Shown here piece after piece: positions 53,676 through 61,809 of a stretch of 64,000 bases of DNA. The notes under the pieces were generated by a model. The model was not told the DNA's origin. It searched no databases and was given only the letters and a program-made list of their open reading frames with translations. Position 1 is the stretch's first letter. Each line of letters opens with the position of its first letter. The position numbers and the translations under genes are program-made. Source of the stretch: Hyalangium gracile (lineage in GTDB: Bacteria; Myxococcota; Myxococcia; Myxococcales; Myxococcaceae); assembly GCF_020103725.1 (NCBI RefSeq), contig NZ_JAHXBG010000019.1, positions 1-64,000 on the forward strand, given 5' to 3'.

Positions 53676-55247
53676 ATGACCGAAGAAAAGCCCGCCCCTG
53701 CCTCGCCGCGGCCAGCGCCCTCGGTGCACTCCTGGACCCAGGAGGAGCAGGCGCGGCTGATCATCGAGAGCGTTCGCGACTACGCCATCTTCATGCTCGA
53801 CGCGCGGGGCCACGTGGCCACCTGGAACCCCGGCGCCGAGGCTATCAAGGGCTATCGCGCGGAGGAGATCCTCGGCCAGTCCATCACCCGCTTCTACACC
53901 CCGGAGGATCTGGTCGCGGGCCGGCCCCAGCGGCTGCTGCGGGCCGCCGCGGAGGCCGGACATGTGGAGGACGTGGGCTGGCGCGTGCGCAAGGATGGCA
54001 CGCGCTTCTGGGCGGACGTGGTGCTCTCGGCGGTGCGCGATGCGTCCGGCCAGCTGCTGGGCTACTCGAAGGTCACCCGGGATTTGACCCAGCACCGCGC
54101 CACCCAGGAGCGGCTCCGCCAGAGCGAGGAGCGCTTCCGGCGCCTGGTGGAGGGCGTGCAGGACTACGCCATCTTCATGCTGGACCCGACCGGCCACGTC
54201 GTGACGTGGAACGCCGGCGCCGAGCGCATCAAGGGCTACCGCGCGGAGGAGATCCTCGGTCAGTCCCTCACCCGCTTCTTCATTCCGGAGGACGTCGCGT
54301 CCGGCAAGGGCGCGCGCGAGCTGGAGCTGGCGCTGCGCGAGGGCCGCTACGAGGAGGAGGGCTGGCGGATGCGCAAGGACGGCTCGCGCTTCTGGGCCAG
54401 CGTCATCCTCACCCCGCTGCGCGACACCTCGGGCCAGCACGTCGGCTTCACCAAGGTGACGAGAGACCTGACCGAGCGCAAGAAGATGGAGGAAGAGCGG
54501 CTGCGGCTGGCGCAGACGCAGGAGGCGCTGCGCCTGCGCGACGAGTTCCTGTCCATCGCGTCCCATGAGCTGCGCACGCCGCTCACCGCGCTCCAGCTCC
54601 AGCTCCACAGCCTGCGCGAGCTGCTCGTCTCCGCGGAGCAGAAGGTGCAGACCAAGCTCGACCGCGCCACCCGCAGCAGCGAGCGCCTGGTGGATCTCGT
54701 CGAGTCGCTGCTGGATGTCTCGCGCATCAGCACCGGGCGCTTCGAGATGAACCCCCAGCCCCTGGATCTCTCCGAGGTGGTGCACGAAGCCACCGAGCGC
54801 CTGAGGGAGTCCGCCACGCGAGCGGGCTGCGAGCTCACCGTCATCGCCGACGGCTCGGTGCCGGGCACGGGGGATCGCCTCCGGCTCGAGCAGGTGCTGA
54901 CCAACCTGCTGTCCAACGCCATCAAGTACGCGGCCCGCGCGCCCATCGAGGTGTCGCTCGTCCGCGAGGCCGAGACGGCCGTGCTCGAGGTGAGGGACAG
55001 GGGGCCCGGGATTCCCGAGGAGGCCCTGCCGCGCATCTTCGAGCGCTTCGAGCGCGCCGTGGAGATGCGGCACTACGGCGGACTGGGGCTGGGGCTCTAC
55101 GTCGTCCGAGAGATCGTCAAGGCGCACGATGGAATGGTCACCGTGCGCAACCTGCCTGGGGGGGGCGCCTGTTTCACCATCCGGCTGCCGCTCGTTCCTG
55201 GGGCCACGGCCCGGGAGGAGCCAGCCAAGCCTGGAGAGCTGCACTGA
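53676..55247 (+). CDS. Cytoplasmic PAS-PAS sensor histidine kinase
   Basis: A 523-residue kinase with two tandem PAS domains (about 24-140 and 150-267), a dimerisation helix with H-box FLSIASHELRTPLT (His297), and an HATPase domain with N-box NLLSNAIKYA, G1 DRGPGIP and G2 GLGLGLYVV. No membrane helix, so the signal is intracellular, perhaps redox or a bound ligand. The two PAS domains are near copies of each other (36 of 45 residues identical over their cores). The start may be ATG 53676 or ATG 53649; both have GGAG upstream. Two bases separate it from the response regulator gene. Confidence 0.92.
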   Translation: MTEEKPAPASPRPAPSVHSWTQEEQARLIIESVRDYAIFMLDARGHVATWNPGAEAIKGYRAEEILGQSITRFYTPEDLVAGRPQRLLRAAAEAGHVEDVGWRVRKDGTRFWADVVLSAVRDASGQLLGYSKVTRDLTQHRATQERLRQSEERFRRLVEGVQDYAIFMLDPTGHVVTWNAGAERIKGYRAEEILGQSLTRFFIPEDVASGKGARELELALREGRYEEEGWRMRKDGSRFWASVILTPLRDTSGQHVGFTKVTRDLTERKKMEEERLRLAQTQEALRLRDEFLSIASHELRTPLTALQLQLHSLRELLVSAEQKVQTKLDRATRSSERLVDLVESLLDVSRISTGRFEMNPQPLDLSEVVHEATERLRESATRAGCELTVIADGSVPGTGDRLRLEQVLTNLLSNAIKYAARAPIEVSLVREAETAVLEVRDRGPGIPEEALPRIFERFERAVEMRHYGGLGLGLYVVREIVKAHDGMVTVRNLPGGGACFTIRLPLVPGATAREEPAKPGELH

Positions 55248-55249
55248 AT

Positions 55250-55636
55250 ATGTCTTCCCACCGCGTCCTGGTCGTCGAAGACGATCTCGAGATCCGTGAG
55301 AGCGTCATGGAGATCCTCGAGGAGCACGGCTACGAGCCGGTCGGCGCCGAGAACGGGCTCGAGGCGCTGGACAGGCTGCGCGAGCCCGGCCCACCGCCCT
55401 GCCTCATCATGCTGGACCTCATGCTGCCCCGCATGGACGGCAAGGAGTTCCGCCAGGAGCAGCTGCGCCACCCGGAGCTGGCCCACATCCCCGTGGTGGT
55501 GGTCTCCGCCTTCCGGGACGCGACCCAGCTCGTCCAGGGCATGCACGTCGCGGAGGTCCTCAGGAAGCCCTTCAAGCCCGAGCAGCTCATCGACGTCGCG
55601 CGGCGCTACTGCCCGCCCGTCGCCCCGAGCGCCTGA
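55250..55636 (+). CDS. Single-domain response regulator
   Basis: A 128-residue receiver domain with acidic pair DD (11-12), the phospho-acceptor Asp56 in LIMLDLMLPRMDG and the conserved lysine in RKPFKPEQ. There is no output domain, so it would act through protein contacts. It is the partner of the preceding kinase by position. Confidence 0.93.
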   Translation: MSSHRVLVVEDDLEIRESVMEILEEHGYEPVGAENGLEALDRLREPGPPPCLIMLDLMLPRMDGKEFRQEQLRHPELAHIPVVVVSAFRDATQLVQGMHVAEVLRKPFKPEQLIDVARRYCPPVAPSA

Positions 55637-55682
55637 GGCCGTGTGGAAGTTGTTACACCTACATGGGGCAACTTGTGGAAAA

Positions 55683-55709
55683 CTCAGGTAGGACAAAAGC
55701 CTACCTGAG
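55683..55709. terminator. Hairpin after the response regulator gene
   Basis: A perfect 10-bp stem (CTCAGGTAGG and CCTACCTGAG) with a 7-base A-rich loop, about 46 bp past the stop. Probable terminator; the T-tract is absent. Confidence 0.6.
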
Positions 55710-55733
55710 CCCGTCCCCGAGGGGGGAGGGCCT

Positions 55734-55753
55734 CCCGCATCCTTATATGCGGG
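55734..55753 (-). terminator. Hairpin after the CoxE-like vWA gene
   Basis: A 7-bp stem (CCCGCAT and ATGCGGG) with a 6-base loop, 4-23 bp past the stop of the minus-strand vWA gene. It lies between convergent transcripts. Confidence 0.45.
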
Positions 55754-55756
55754 CCC

Positions 55757-56962
55757 TCAGCGCCGGACGGTGGTGCCCTTGGCGGTGCGGCCCTTGGTGA
55801 GGTGGGAGACGGCCTCCCCGAGCCCCTCCACGGTGAGGTGGAACATGGGGAAGATGCGGCCGATGGTGGCGATGGTGCTGCCCGGCCAGATGCGGGGCGC
55901 CTCGGGGTTGAGCCAGGCGCTGCGCTCGAAGTGCTGGGCCAGCTGCATCAGCCAGACGAGCCCCTCCAGCCCCTCCGGCGAGTAGTGCCCGTGGGCGTCC
56001 GCGCGGATGCCCAGCTCATAAGGCGCCATGTACGCGTCGCCGACGATGACGAGCTTGTGGTGCTTGCCCACCTGACCGATGAGCTCCGGCACGGTGGTGC
56101 CGCCGGTGAGCTGCGGCGTGGCGTAGAGCCGGCCGTAGACGCAGTTGTGGAAGTAGTAGGTGCGCAGCTCCTTGAAGTGCGTGGCGCGGCTGGCGACGCT
56201 GAAGAGGCGGCTGACGAGAGCGGCGTACGGATCCATGGAGCCGCCCACGTCCATGAGCAGCACCACGCGCGTGTTGGGGCGGCGCGGGGGCCGCACCACC
56301 ACCTCCAGCTCGCCGGCGTTGCGCGCGGTGGCGTTGATGCTCTCGTCGATGTCCAGCTCGTCGGCGGCGCCCTCGCGGGCGAAGGCGCGCAGCTTGCGCA
56401 GCGCCACCTCGAGCTGGCGGGTGTCCAGCACCACGTCGTCCCGGTAGCCCTGGTACTTGCGCTCGCCGGCCTGGAGGATGGCGGTGCCCTGCCGGCCGCC
56501 GGTGCCGCCCACGCGGAAGCCCTGCTGCCCGGCGCCACCGTTGCCGAACGGTGAGGTGCCGCCGGTGCCGATCCACCGGTTGCCGCCGTCATGGCGCTCG
56601 CGCTGCTCGCGCAGCCGCTCCTGGAAGAGGCGCTCCAGGGCCTCCTCGTCCAGCGAGTCGAGCAGCGCCTGCTCCTCGGGGGTGAGGTCCCTGCGCTCGC
56701 GCGCGTCACGCAGCCAGTCCATCAGCTCCTGGGTGAGCTGGAGGCCGGCGGACTCCACGCCCTTGAAGTGGGCGAGGAAGGCCTGGTCGAAGGCGTCCAG
56801 GTGCGTCTCGGAGTGCACGAGCAGGGCGCGCGCCACGTGGTAGAAGCCGTCCAGGCTGCTGTCGTGCAGGCCGGCGTGCAGGGCGCCCGCCAGCGCCAGC
56901 GCCTCCTGCGTGCCCACCGGCACCCCGCGCCGCCGCAGCTCGTAGAGGAAGGGCAGGAACAT
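55757..56962 (-). CDS. vWA-domain protein, CoxE-like
   Basis: A 401-residue cytoplasmic protein. The vWA domain is C-terminal, with an intact MIDAS start VLLMDVGGSMDPYAALVSRLFSVA and the aromatic YYFHNCVYGRLY that marks the CoxE-like branch. The N-terminal 200 residues are helical with a Gly-rich linker (FGNGGAGQQGFRVGGTGGRQG). It is 18 bp downstream of a MoxR ATPase; such MoxR-CoxE pairs act as ATP-driven chaperones for metal insertion or complex maturation. The intact metal site contrasts with the degenerate one at 24808-25785. Confidence 0.92.
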   Translation of the reverse strand: MFLPFLYELRRRGVPVGTQEALALAGALHAGLHDSSLDGFYHVARALLVHSETHLDAFDQAFLAHFKGVESAGLQLTQELMDWLRDARERRDLTPEEQALLDSLDEEALERLFQERLREQRERHDGGNRWIGTGGTSPFGNGGAGQQGFRVGGTGGRQGTAILQAGERKYQGYRDDVVLDTRQLEVALRKLRAFAREGAADELDIDESINATARNAGELEVVVRPPRRPNTRVVLLMDVGGSMDPYAALVSRLFSVASRATHFKELRTYYFHNCVYGRLYATPQLTGGTTVPELIGQVGKHHKLVIVGDAYMAPYELGIRADAHGHYSPEGLEGLVWLMQLAQHFERSAWLNPEAPRIWPGSTIATIGRIFPMFHLTVEGLGEAVSHLTKGRTAKGTTVRR

Positions 56963-56980
56963 GGCGCGTGCTCTCCTGGC

Positions 56981-57823
56981 TCAGGCCCGCGTCCGGCGGC
57001 CCTTGCCGAACGCCTCCGCCACGGCCATGAGGTCCTGCTCCTTCTTCAGCAGCGCGCCGAGGAAGGGCAGGTTCTCCTCCACCTTGAGGCTCTGGATGCC
57101 ACTGGCCTTGAGCACGGCGATCCAGTCGATGAGCTCGCTGGTGGAGGGGCGCTTGCGCAGCCGGGTGAAGCCGCGCAGCTCGTAGAAGATCTTCAGCGCC
57201 TGCTCGGTGAGGGCCTCGTCCAGGCCGGGGTGGTGCACGCCGACGATGCGGCGCATCAGGTCGGTGTCCGGGAAGTCGATGAAGTGGAAGACGCACCGGC
57301 GCAGGAAGGCGTCGGGCAGCTCCTTCTCGTTGTTGCTGGTGATGACGACGACGGGGCGCTGCGTGGCCACCACCTCCTCGTTCGTCTCGAGGATGCGGAA
57401 GCGCATCCGGTCCAGCTCGTGGAGCAGGTCATTGGGAAACTCGACGTCGGCCTTGTCCACCTCGTCGATGAGCAGCACCACGCGCTCGCGGGAGGAGAAG
57501 GCCTCGCCCAGCGGCCCCAGGCGGATGTAGCGACGGATGTCCTTCACGTCTCCGTCGCCGAAGCGCGAGTCATAGAGGCGCTGCACGGTGTCGTAGACGT
57601 AGAGGCCGTCCTGGGCGCGGGTGGTGCTCTTGACGTGCCAGGGGATGAGGCGCGTGCCCAGGGCCTCGGCGATGGCCTCGGCCAGCAGCGTCTTCCCGGT
57701 GCCGGGCTCGCCCTTGACGAGCAGGGGGCGCTGGAGCGTCAGCGCGCAGTTCACGGCGGCCTGGAGGCCCTCACTGGAGAGGTACTTCTCGGTTCCACGG
57801 AAGCGGGAGGAGGTGGGCGTCAT
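56981..57823 (-). CDS. MoxR-type AAA+ ATPase (CoxD-like)
   Basis: A 280-residue ATPase. Walker A is GEPGTGKT (38-45), Walker B VVLLIDEVDKAD and sensor 1 ITSNNEKELP. The length and motifs are those of MoxR proteins paired with CoxE-type vWA proteins, and that partner is the next gene. The start is ATG 57823, with AAAGGAGGGGG ten bases upstream; the frame extends to 57943. No carbon monoxide dehydrogenase or other client genes are visible nearby. Confidence 0.93.
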   Translation of the reverse strand: MTPTSSRFRGTEKYLSSEGLQAAVNCALTLQRPLLVKGEPGTGKTLLAEAIAEALGTRLIPWHVKSTTRAQDGLYVYDTVQRLYDSRFGDGDVKDIRRYIRLGPLGEAFSSRERVVLLIDEVDKADVEFPNDLLHELDRMRFRILETNEEVVATQRPVVVITSNNEKELPDAFLRRCVFHFIDFPDTDLMRRIVGVHHPGLDEALTEQALKIFYELRGFTRLRKRPSTSELIDWIAVLKASGIQSLKVEENLPFLGALLKKEQDLMAVAEAFGKGRRTRA

Positions 57824-57978
57824 GGTCTTACCCCCTCCTTTAACATTCTCGGCCTCGCGGCGCGCCTGGACTGCTCGCCTGGGAAGCCTCCGGCCGGAAG
57901 ACGACGGGCGCTGGGGCTCGCGAGCCTCGGCTCGCCATGCCACCAGCGCCCTGGGGTGCTGCTCGACCGCGGGGGTGG

Positions 57979-58533
57979 TTACCCGTCGCTGTCGGTGCCG
58001 TACAGGAACTCGCGGTCGCCATCGAGCTTGCGGCCGGAGAAGCTCAGCGTCGTGTTGCAGGTGGGCGAGCCGCCGCAGTCGGCGCCGGCGCAGGCGGAGC
58101 TCAGGGACAGGGTGCCCTTGAGCGTCTTGCCCAGCTCCTCGATGGTGTAGGTGGCCACCGTGGTGTGGGTCTCGGCGGTGCTGAGGATCAGCGTGCGCTG
58201 GCTGGTGAAGACGTACTCGCCGTCATCGTTCTTGCTGCCCCGGATGGCATCCCCGGAGATGGTGACGTTGCGAGCCTCACCCATGTCGTAGTTGATGGTG
58301 CCGGGCTCCAGGTACACATCCTCCTCGATGCCCTTCCAGATGACCCACTGCTTCTCGTCGACGATGTTGGTCGTCGTGTCGGGGTTCGGGGTGGTCGGCG
58401 CCACGCGATAGCAGGTGTTCGGAGCGACCTGCGGAGTGACGGCGACACGGTAGATGGAAGGCTGGCTGTTACCGCAGCCCAGGAGGCTGCTGGTGGCGAC
58501 TGCGACGGCGACTGCCCACTTCATGGAACGCAT
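57979..58533 (-). CDS. Small lipoprotein of unknown function
   Basis: A 184-residue exported protein with lipobox SSLLGC (Cys20 from ATG 58533; ATG 58524 is an alternative). The mature part looks like one beta-barrel or beta-sandwich domain with several cysteines near the end (CAGADCGGSPTCNTT), probably disulfide-linked. The upstream leader has a short palindrome (CTCTTT and AAAGAG, 58544-58559). Divergent from the EEP-family gene. Confidence 0.8.
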   Translation of the reverse strand: MRSMKWAVAVAVATSSLLGCGNSQPSIYRVAVTPQVAPNTCYRVAPTTPNPDTTTNIVDEKQWVIWKGIEEDVYLEPGTINYDMGEARNVTISGDAIRGSKNDDGEYVFTSQRTLILSTAETHTTVATYTIEELGKTLKGTLSLSSACAGADCGGSPTCNTTLSFSGRKLDGDREFLYGTDSDG

Positions 58534-58745
58534 CTGTGTTCTACTCTTTCTGAAAAGAGCGCGTGGCTGGCGCTCCCCCGCTTGCGGCCGGCCCGCTATC
58601 AGCGGGGAATCCCCCCGTGGCTTCTTGGCCCCGGTTGGGTTGCGCACCTATCAGGAGGCCTGGAGTCCAGGCAAGCACAGAGCCGCTTCTTCCCTGGTCG
58701 TAGCTGGGGCCGGAAGCGGGCGACGTTGGTAATGTCTGTCCAGGT

Positions 58746-59732
58746 ATGGCCGACACACCCTTGCGCATCGTGAGCTACAACGTCCGCTACTTCGGTCACG
58801 CGCTCCGCGGGCTGGCGAGCACCGTCGGGCCGAAGCGGCGGGTCTCGACGGCGATCTCCTCGCTGGATCCGTTGCCGGACATCGTCTGCCTGCAAGAGGT
58901 GGAGACGAGCTCGTTCCGCAGCTCCATCGCGCACCGCCCGAGCCACCCCGGCGAGACGCAGCTGCAGGCCTTCATGGGCCGCATGGAGGAAATCTTCGGA
59001 GCGCAGGGGCGGGAGATGCCCTACGACGCGTTCTACTTCCGGGCGCACCACTACAAGCTGGGGACGTTCTCGCTCTACACGACGGGCCTGGCCATGCTGG
59101 TGAACCGCAGGACGCTGCGCGTGGACCGGCACAACGTGGACTCGCCGGCGCAGATCACCTACCACCACGTGGAGCGGCTGAAGGACCGGAAGCAGAGCCG
59201 CATCTGCGCGCACATGCGGCTGCAGCGGGCGGACGATGGGCGAGCCTTCCACGTCTTCAACACGCACCTGAGCCTGCCGACGCCGTTCGCCAAGGAGTTC
59301 TGGGCGACGAAGGACAAGATGGGGTGCGGGGTGAACCAGCTGCACGAGGCGCGCAAGCTGGTGGGGCTCTTGACGGAGCACTCGCAGGGCGAGCCGTTCA
59401 TCGTGGGCGGAGACTTCAACTCGCCGCCGGCCTCGCCGGTGTTCCGCTACCTGTGCGAGGAGGCGCGCCTGACGTGCGCGCAGGCGGCGGTGGGGCAGAT
59501 CGATCCGCGAGCCATCCGGGGCTTTCCGACAGCGGGCTTCATGCACATGCGGATGCACCTGGACCACCTTTTCTCGGGCAGCGGGGTGCGGTGGCTGGAC
59601 ATGGAGGAGACGCGGCCCTTCGGGGACACCACGAGCCGCTTCCACGGGCTGTCGGACCACATGCCGCTCATTGCGCGCTTCACGCTGGAGGACGGAGTGC
59701 CGGCCTCGGCGCCGGGGACGGGGGCGGGCTGA
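58746..59732 (+). CDS. Endonuclease/exonuclease/phosphatase (EEP) family enzyme
   Basis: A 328-residue soluble phosphoesterase. The catalytic residues are at the expected places: Asn12 in SYNVRY, Glu51 in LQEVE, the NTHLSLP strand, GGDFNSPP and the final SDHMPLIARF. The fold is that of DNase I, AP endonucleases and sphingomyelinases; which substrate applies cannot be told. There is no signal peptide. It is a single gene with its own upstream region of about 210 bp shared with the divergent lipoprotein. Confidence 0.9.
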   Translation: MADTPLRIVSYNVRYFGHALRGLASTVGPKRRVSTAISSLDPLPDIVCLQEVETSSFRSSIAHRPSHPGETQLQAFMGRMEEIFGAQGREMPYDAFYFRAHHYKLGTFSLYTTGLAMLVNRRTLRVDRHNVDSPAQITYHHVERLKDRKQSRICAHMRLQRADDGRAFHVFNTHLSLPTPFAKEFWATKDKMGCGVNQLHEARKLVGLLTEHSQGEPFIVGGDFNSPPASPVFRYLCEEARLTCAQAAVGQIDPRAIRGFPTAGFMHMRMHLDHLFSGSGVRWLDMEETRPFGDTTSRFHGLSDHMPLIARFTLEDGVPASAPGTGAG

Positions 59733-59746
59733 GCGTCAGGCCGGGC

Positions 59747-60520
59747 TCAGGAGAGCTCCTTCTCGAGCTGCTCCCAGGCCTGGAGGAGCTCGCGCGTCTT
59801 GCGCTCGGCCAGTTCCTGGAACTCGGGGGCGAGGTGGGCGACCTTGTCCGGGTGGTACTGGGCCACGAGGGCGCGGAAGGCACGACGGGCCTCGTCCTTG
59901 GAGGTGCCGGGAGCGATGCCGAGCACCGTCCACGGATCCTTCTGGGCGGGCGGGGGCGGAGGCGGCTCGGGCTCGGGCTCGAAGTCCGGCTCGGCATGGG
60001 AATAGGCGCGGGTGCCTCGGGGCGGAGTGGCCTCGGAGACGGGCGGGCGGCGTGAGGCCTTGGGGACGCGTGAGCGGCGGGGGCCGCCCGGCTTGCGGGA
60101 GGGATCCGGCGGGGGGATGCGCGGGGAGAGCTGGCTGAGGGCTTCCTGGATGAACCAGAGCTCCTCGCGAGGAGTCTCGCGCTTGCGGATGATGGCGCGA
60201 GGCCGGCCGTTCTCGAGCAGGAGGTAGTTGCTGGCCGCGGCGTAGGCCTGCTCCTTGTCGCGAGGGTAGAGCCGGGCGCCGAGGTCGTTGAGGGGATCGC
60301 GCCACATGCCCTCGATGGAGCCCTCGTCGGCGACGATGACCTGGGTGACGGAGTGGCCGAAGCTGGCGTCGAGGGTGTCGAAGGGCTCGCGCTCCTCGGG
60401 GGGGCGCATGTTCTTGCCGTGGCGGACACCCTTCACGAGCAGCAGCCCGCGAGTCCCGTCCACGAGGGCGAAGAGCTTGTCGCGCACCTGGCTGTCGGAG
60501 AAGAAGAGGACGTGCACCAC
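59747..60520 (-). CDS. J-domain protein with C-terminal J domain
   Basis: A 257-residue cytoplasmic protein. The J domain is at the C-terminus (about 188-255): WTVLGIAPGTSKDEARRAFRALVAQYHPDKV, with the HPD motif needed to activate Hsp70. The N-terminal 130 residues (VHVLFFSDSQVRDKLFALVDG) form an unrecognised domain and the middle is Pro/Arg-rich. A J domain at the end, not the front, marks a specialised co-chaperone rather than DnaJ. It is convergent with the EEP gene. Confidence 0.9.
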   Translation of the reverse strand: MVHVLFFSDSQVRDKLFALVDGTRGLLLVKGVRHGKNMRPPEEREPFDTLDASFGHSVTQVIVADEGSIEGMWRDPLNDLGARLYPRDKEQAYAAASNYLLLENGRPRAIIRKRETPREELWFIQEALSQLSPRIPPPDPSRKPGGPRRSRVPKASRRPPVSEATPPRGTRAYSHAEPDFEPEPEPPPPPPAQKDPWTVLGIAPGTSKDEARRAFRALVAQYHPDKVAHLAPEFQELAERKTRELLQAWEQLEKELS

Positions 60521-60580
60521 GGCGGGCAGAGCCTACGCGCTCCGGCCCCGTGTTGTGCACCACCGACCGCGTCGACTGAC

Positions 60581-60715
60581 TCAAGGCGTTGGGGTCGACC
60601 GGATCGCTCTGGCCAGCGTCCAAAACCTCTTGCCCCAGTCTTCGCGGAGCTTCTTCCGTGTGATCGCGTAGCCTCCCTCTGCGCTAAGGCGCCCTGTGCG
60701 CGGACTGGTAGCGAA
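60581..60715 (-). pseudogene. Possible C-terminal gene fragment
   Basis: One minus-strand frame reads ITRKKLREDWGKRFWTLAR and then AIRSTPTP before a stop, with GC-rich third positions like a real coding end. No start or body is present. It may be the tail of a lost toxin or accessory gene. Confidence 0.35.
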
Positions 60716-60738
60716 CTGGTATGACAAGTAGACCAGTT
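60714..60738. repeat. 25-bp intergenic inverted-repeat element, third copy
   Basis: AACTGGT and ACCAGTT arms, same total length as the copy at 20037-20061, with a similar centre (GACAAGTAG). It lies between two gene remnants. Confidence 0.6.
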
Positions 60739-60774
60739 GGGACAGGATGCGCCCGGCAGGAGGAAAGTGGGGCC

Positions 60775-60943
60775 CTACCCTGGGCCCGTGGCCCGTGGCG
60801 GGCTACACCAAGCGCGGCGACACGCTGCTCGCCTATCGCTGGCTTGCGTGCTCGAACCCTGGCTCTTCCGCGAACCGAGAGGCAACATGGCCGGACTGCC
60901 TCGCGAGGACGTTCCCTGCTGGGAGCGCCGCTTCCTCGCTTGA
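60775..60943 (+). pseudogene. Frameshifted 3' remnant of a DUF3396 immunity gene
   Basis: The fragment is closely similar to the last 55 codons of the intact immunity gene at 61806-62717. The first part reads PWPVAGYTKRGDTLLAYR in one frame and the second LEPWLFREPRGNMAGLPRED in another; comparison shows a 4-base deletion (GAAC) at the junction. The stop is at 60941-60943. It lies just upstream of the toxin, so the locus has lost or exchanged an immunity gene before. Confidence 0.85.
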
Positions 60944-60975
60944 GCTATCCTCTTGCTCCCGCCCACGAGGTACCG

Positions 60976-61809
60976 ATGCGACGCTCCCGCCGTGACGCGT
61001 CTCCATGGCCCGCGGTGCTCGCCACCTGCGTGCTGCTCACGGCCTGCGTCACTCCGCACAGCGTGCCTCGCCAGTACGCCCAGGGCCTCGACTCGGGCTC
61101 CAACGGTTGCCGCGAGGCCCCCATCCTCTGCCTTCCTCAGCCCGGCGAGAAGATGGCCACCATCCCCCCTCTCGCTGGGACACAGGCCACCCTCCTCAGC
61201 ATCGCCGCCGCAGCCAAGGTCGTTCAGACCGCCATCGATGCCACCCTCGAGACGCGCATCCGCCAGGCCCTTAAGGAATGCGCCGACAAGGCCCGCGCGG
61301 ACGTCATGGACCGACACTTCCAGCGCAGCCCGACCCGCGAGGAGTGCCAGGAAGTGGTCGAGCACGACGCGCAAGGCCAGCCTGTCACCCGCGCCATGCT
61401 CCTGGGCCGCGAGCAGCACCAGGCGGCTCTTGAGTGTGCCGAACTGCGGCTGCGGCAGCTCAAGCCCGGTGGCTTCACCCTCTCTCCCCGCTACCGCTAC
61501 GACCCCTCCACGAACGAGACCCGGTTCATGTCTCCAGAGGAGGTGAAGTCCCTGCTCGATCAGGGCCGAGCCGCGGAATTACGCGGCACCATTGAGCCTG
61601 ACCTCGTCATCCACCTGCCAGGCCAGCCACTCCACGTCCAGCGCGTCTTCGACTTCAAATTCCCATGCGTCAACACGGACAAACCTTCTCGCTGGAGGGC
61701 GCATCCGAAGGGGCATCCTCATGAGGACATATCTCAGAAAGATCTTTATGAGCGTGCGCTAAAGGTCGTCCCCAAGCGGGTACAACCTCACATAGGCGTC
61801 ATTGAATGA
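60976..61809 (+). CDS. Lipoprotein toxin with PD-(D/E)XK-like nuclease motif
   Basis: A 277-residue exported protein. The signal peptide ends in LLTAC (Cys24). The middle is helical (about 65-165). The C-terminal part shows EPDLVI (207-212) and, 16 residues after the PD, FDFKF (225-229), together a PD-(D/E)XK arrangement, followed by a His/Lys-rich end. This fits a short SitA-like lipoprotein toxin with a restriction-nuclease-like domain. The start is ATG 60976 with GAGG five bases upstream; the frame is open to 60721. The stop overlaps the immunity gene start (ATGA). The nuclease assignment is by motif only. Confidence 0.75.
   Translation: MRRSRRDASPWPAVLATCVLLTACVTPHSVPRQYAQGLDSGSNGCREAPILCLPQPGEKMATIPPLAGTQATLLSIAAAAKVVQTAIDATLETRIRQALKECADKARADVMDRHFQRSPTREECQEVVEHDAQGQPVTRAMLLGREQHQAALECAELRLRQLKPGGFTLSPRYRYDPSTNETRFMSPEEVKSLLDQGRAAELRGTIEPDLVIHLPGQPLHVQRVFDFKFPCVNTDKPSRWRAHPKGHPHEDISQKDLYERALKVVPKRVQPHIGVIE

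Larger units (their letters stand above)
60521..60975. other. Intergenic stretch with gene remnants and a repeat
   Basis: These 455 bases hold no intact gene. They contain the promoter side of the J-domain gene, a minus-strand C-terminal fragment (60581-60715), one copy of the 25-bp repeat (60714-60738) and a frameshifted immunity-gene remnant (60775-60943), then the ribosome-binding site of the next toxin (GAGG at 60967). Confidence 0.7.
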
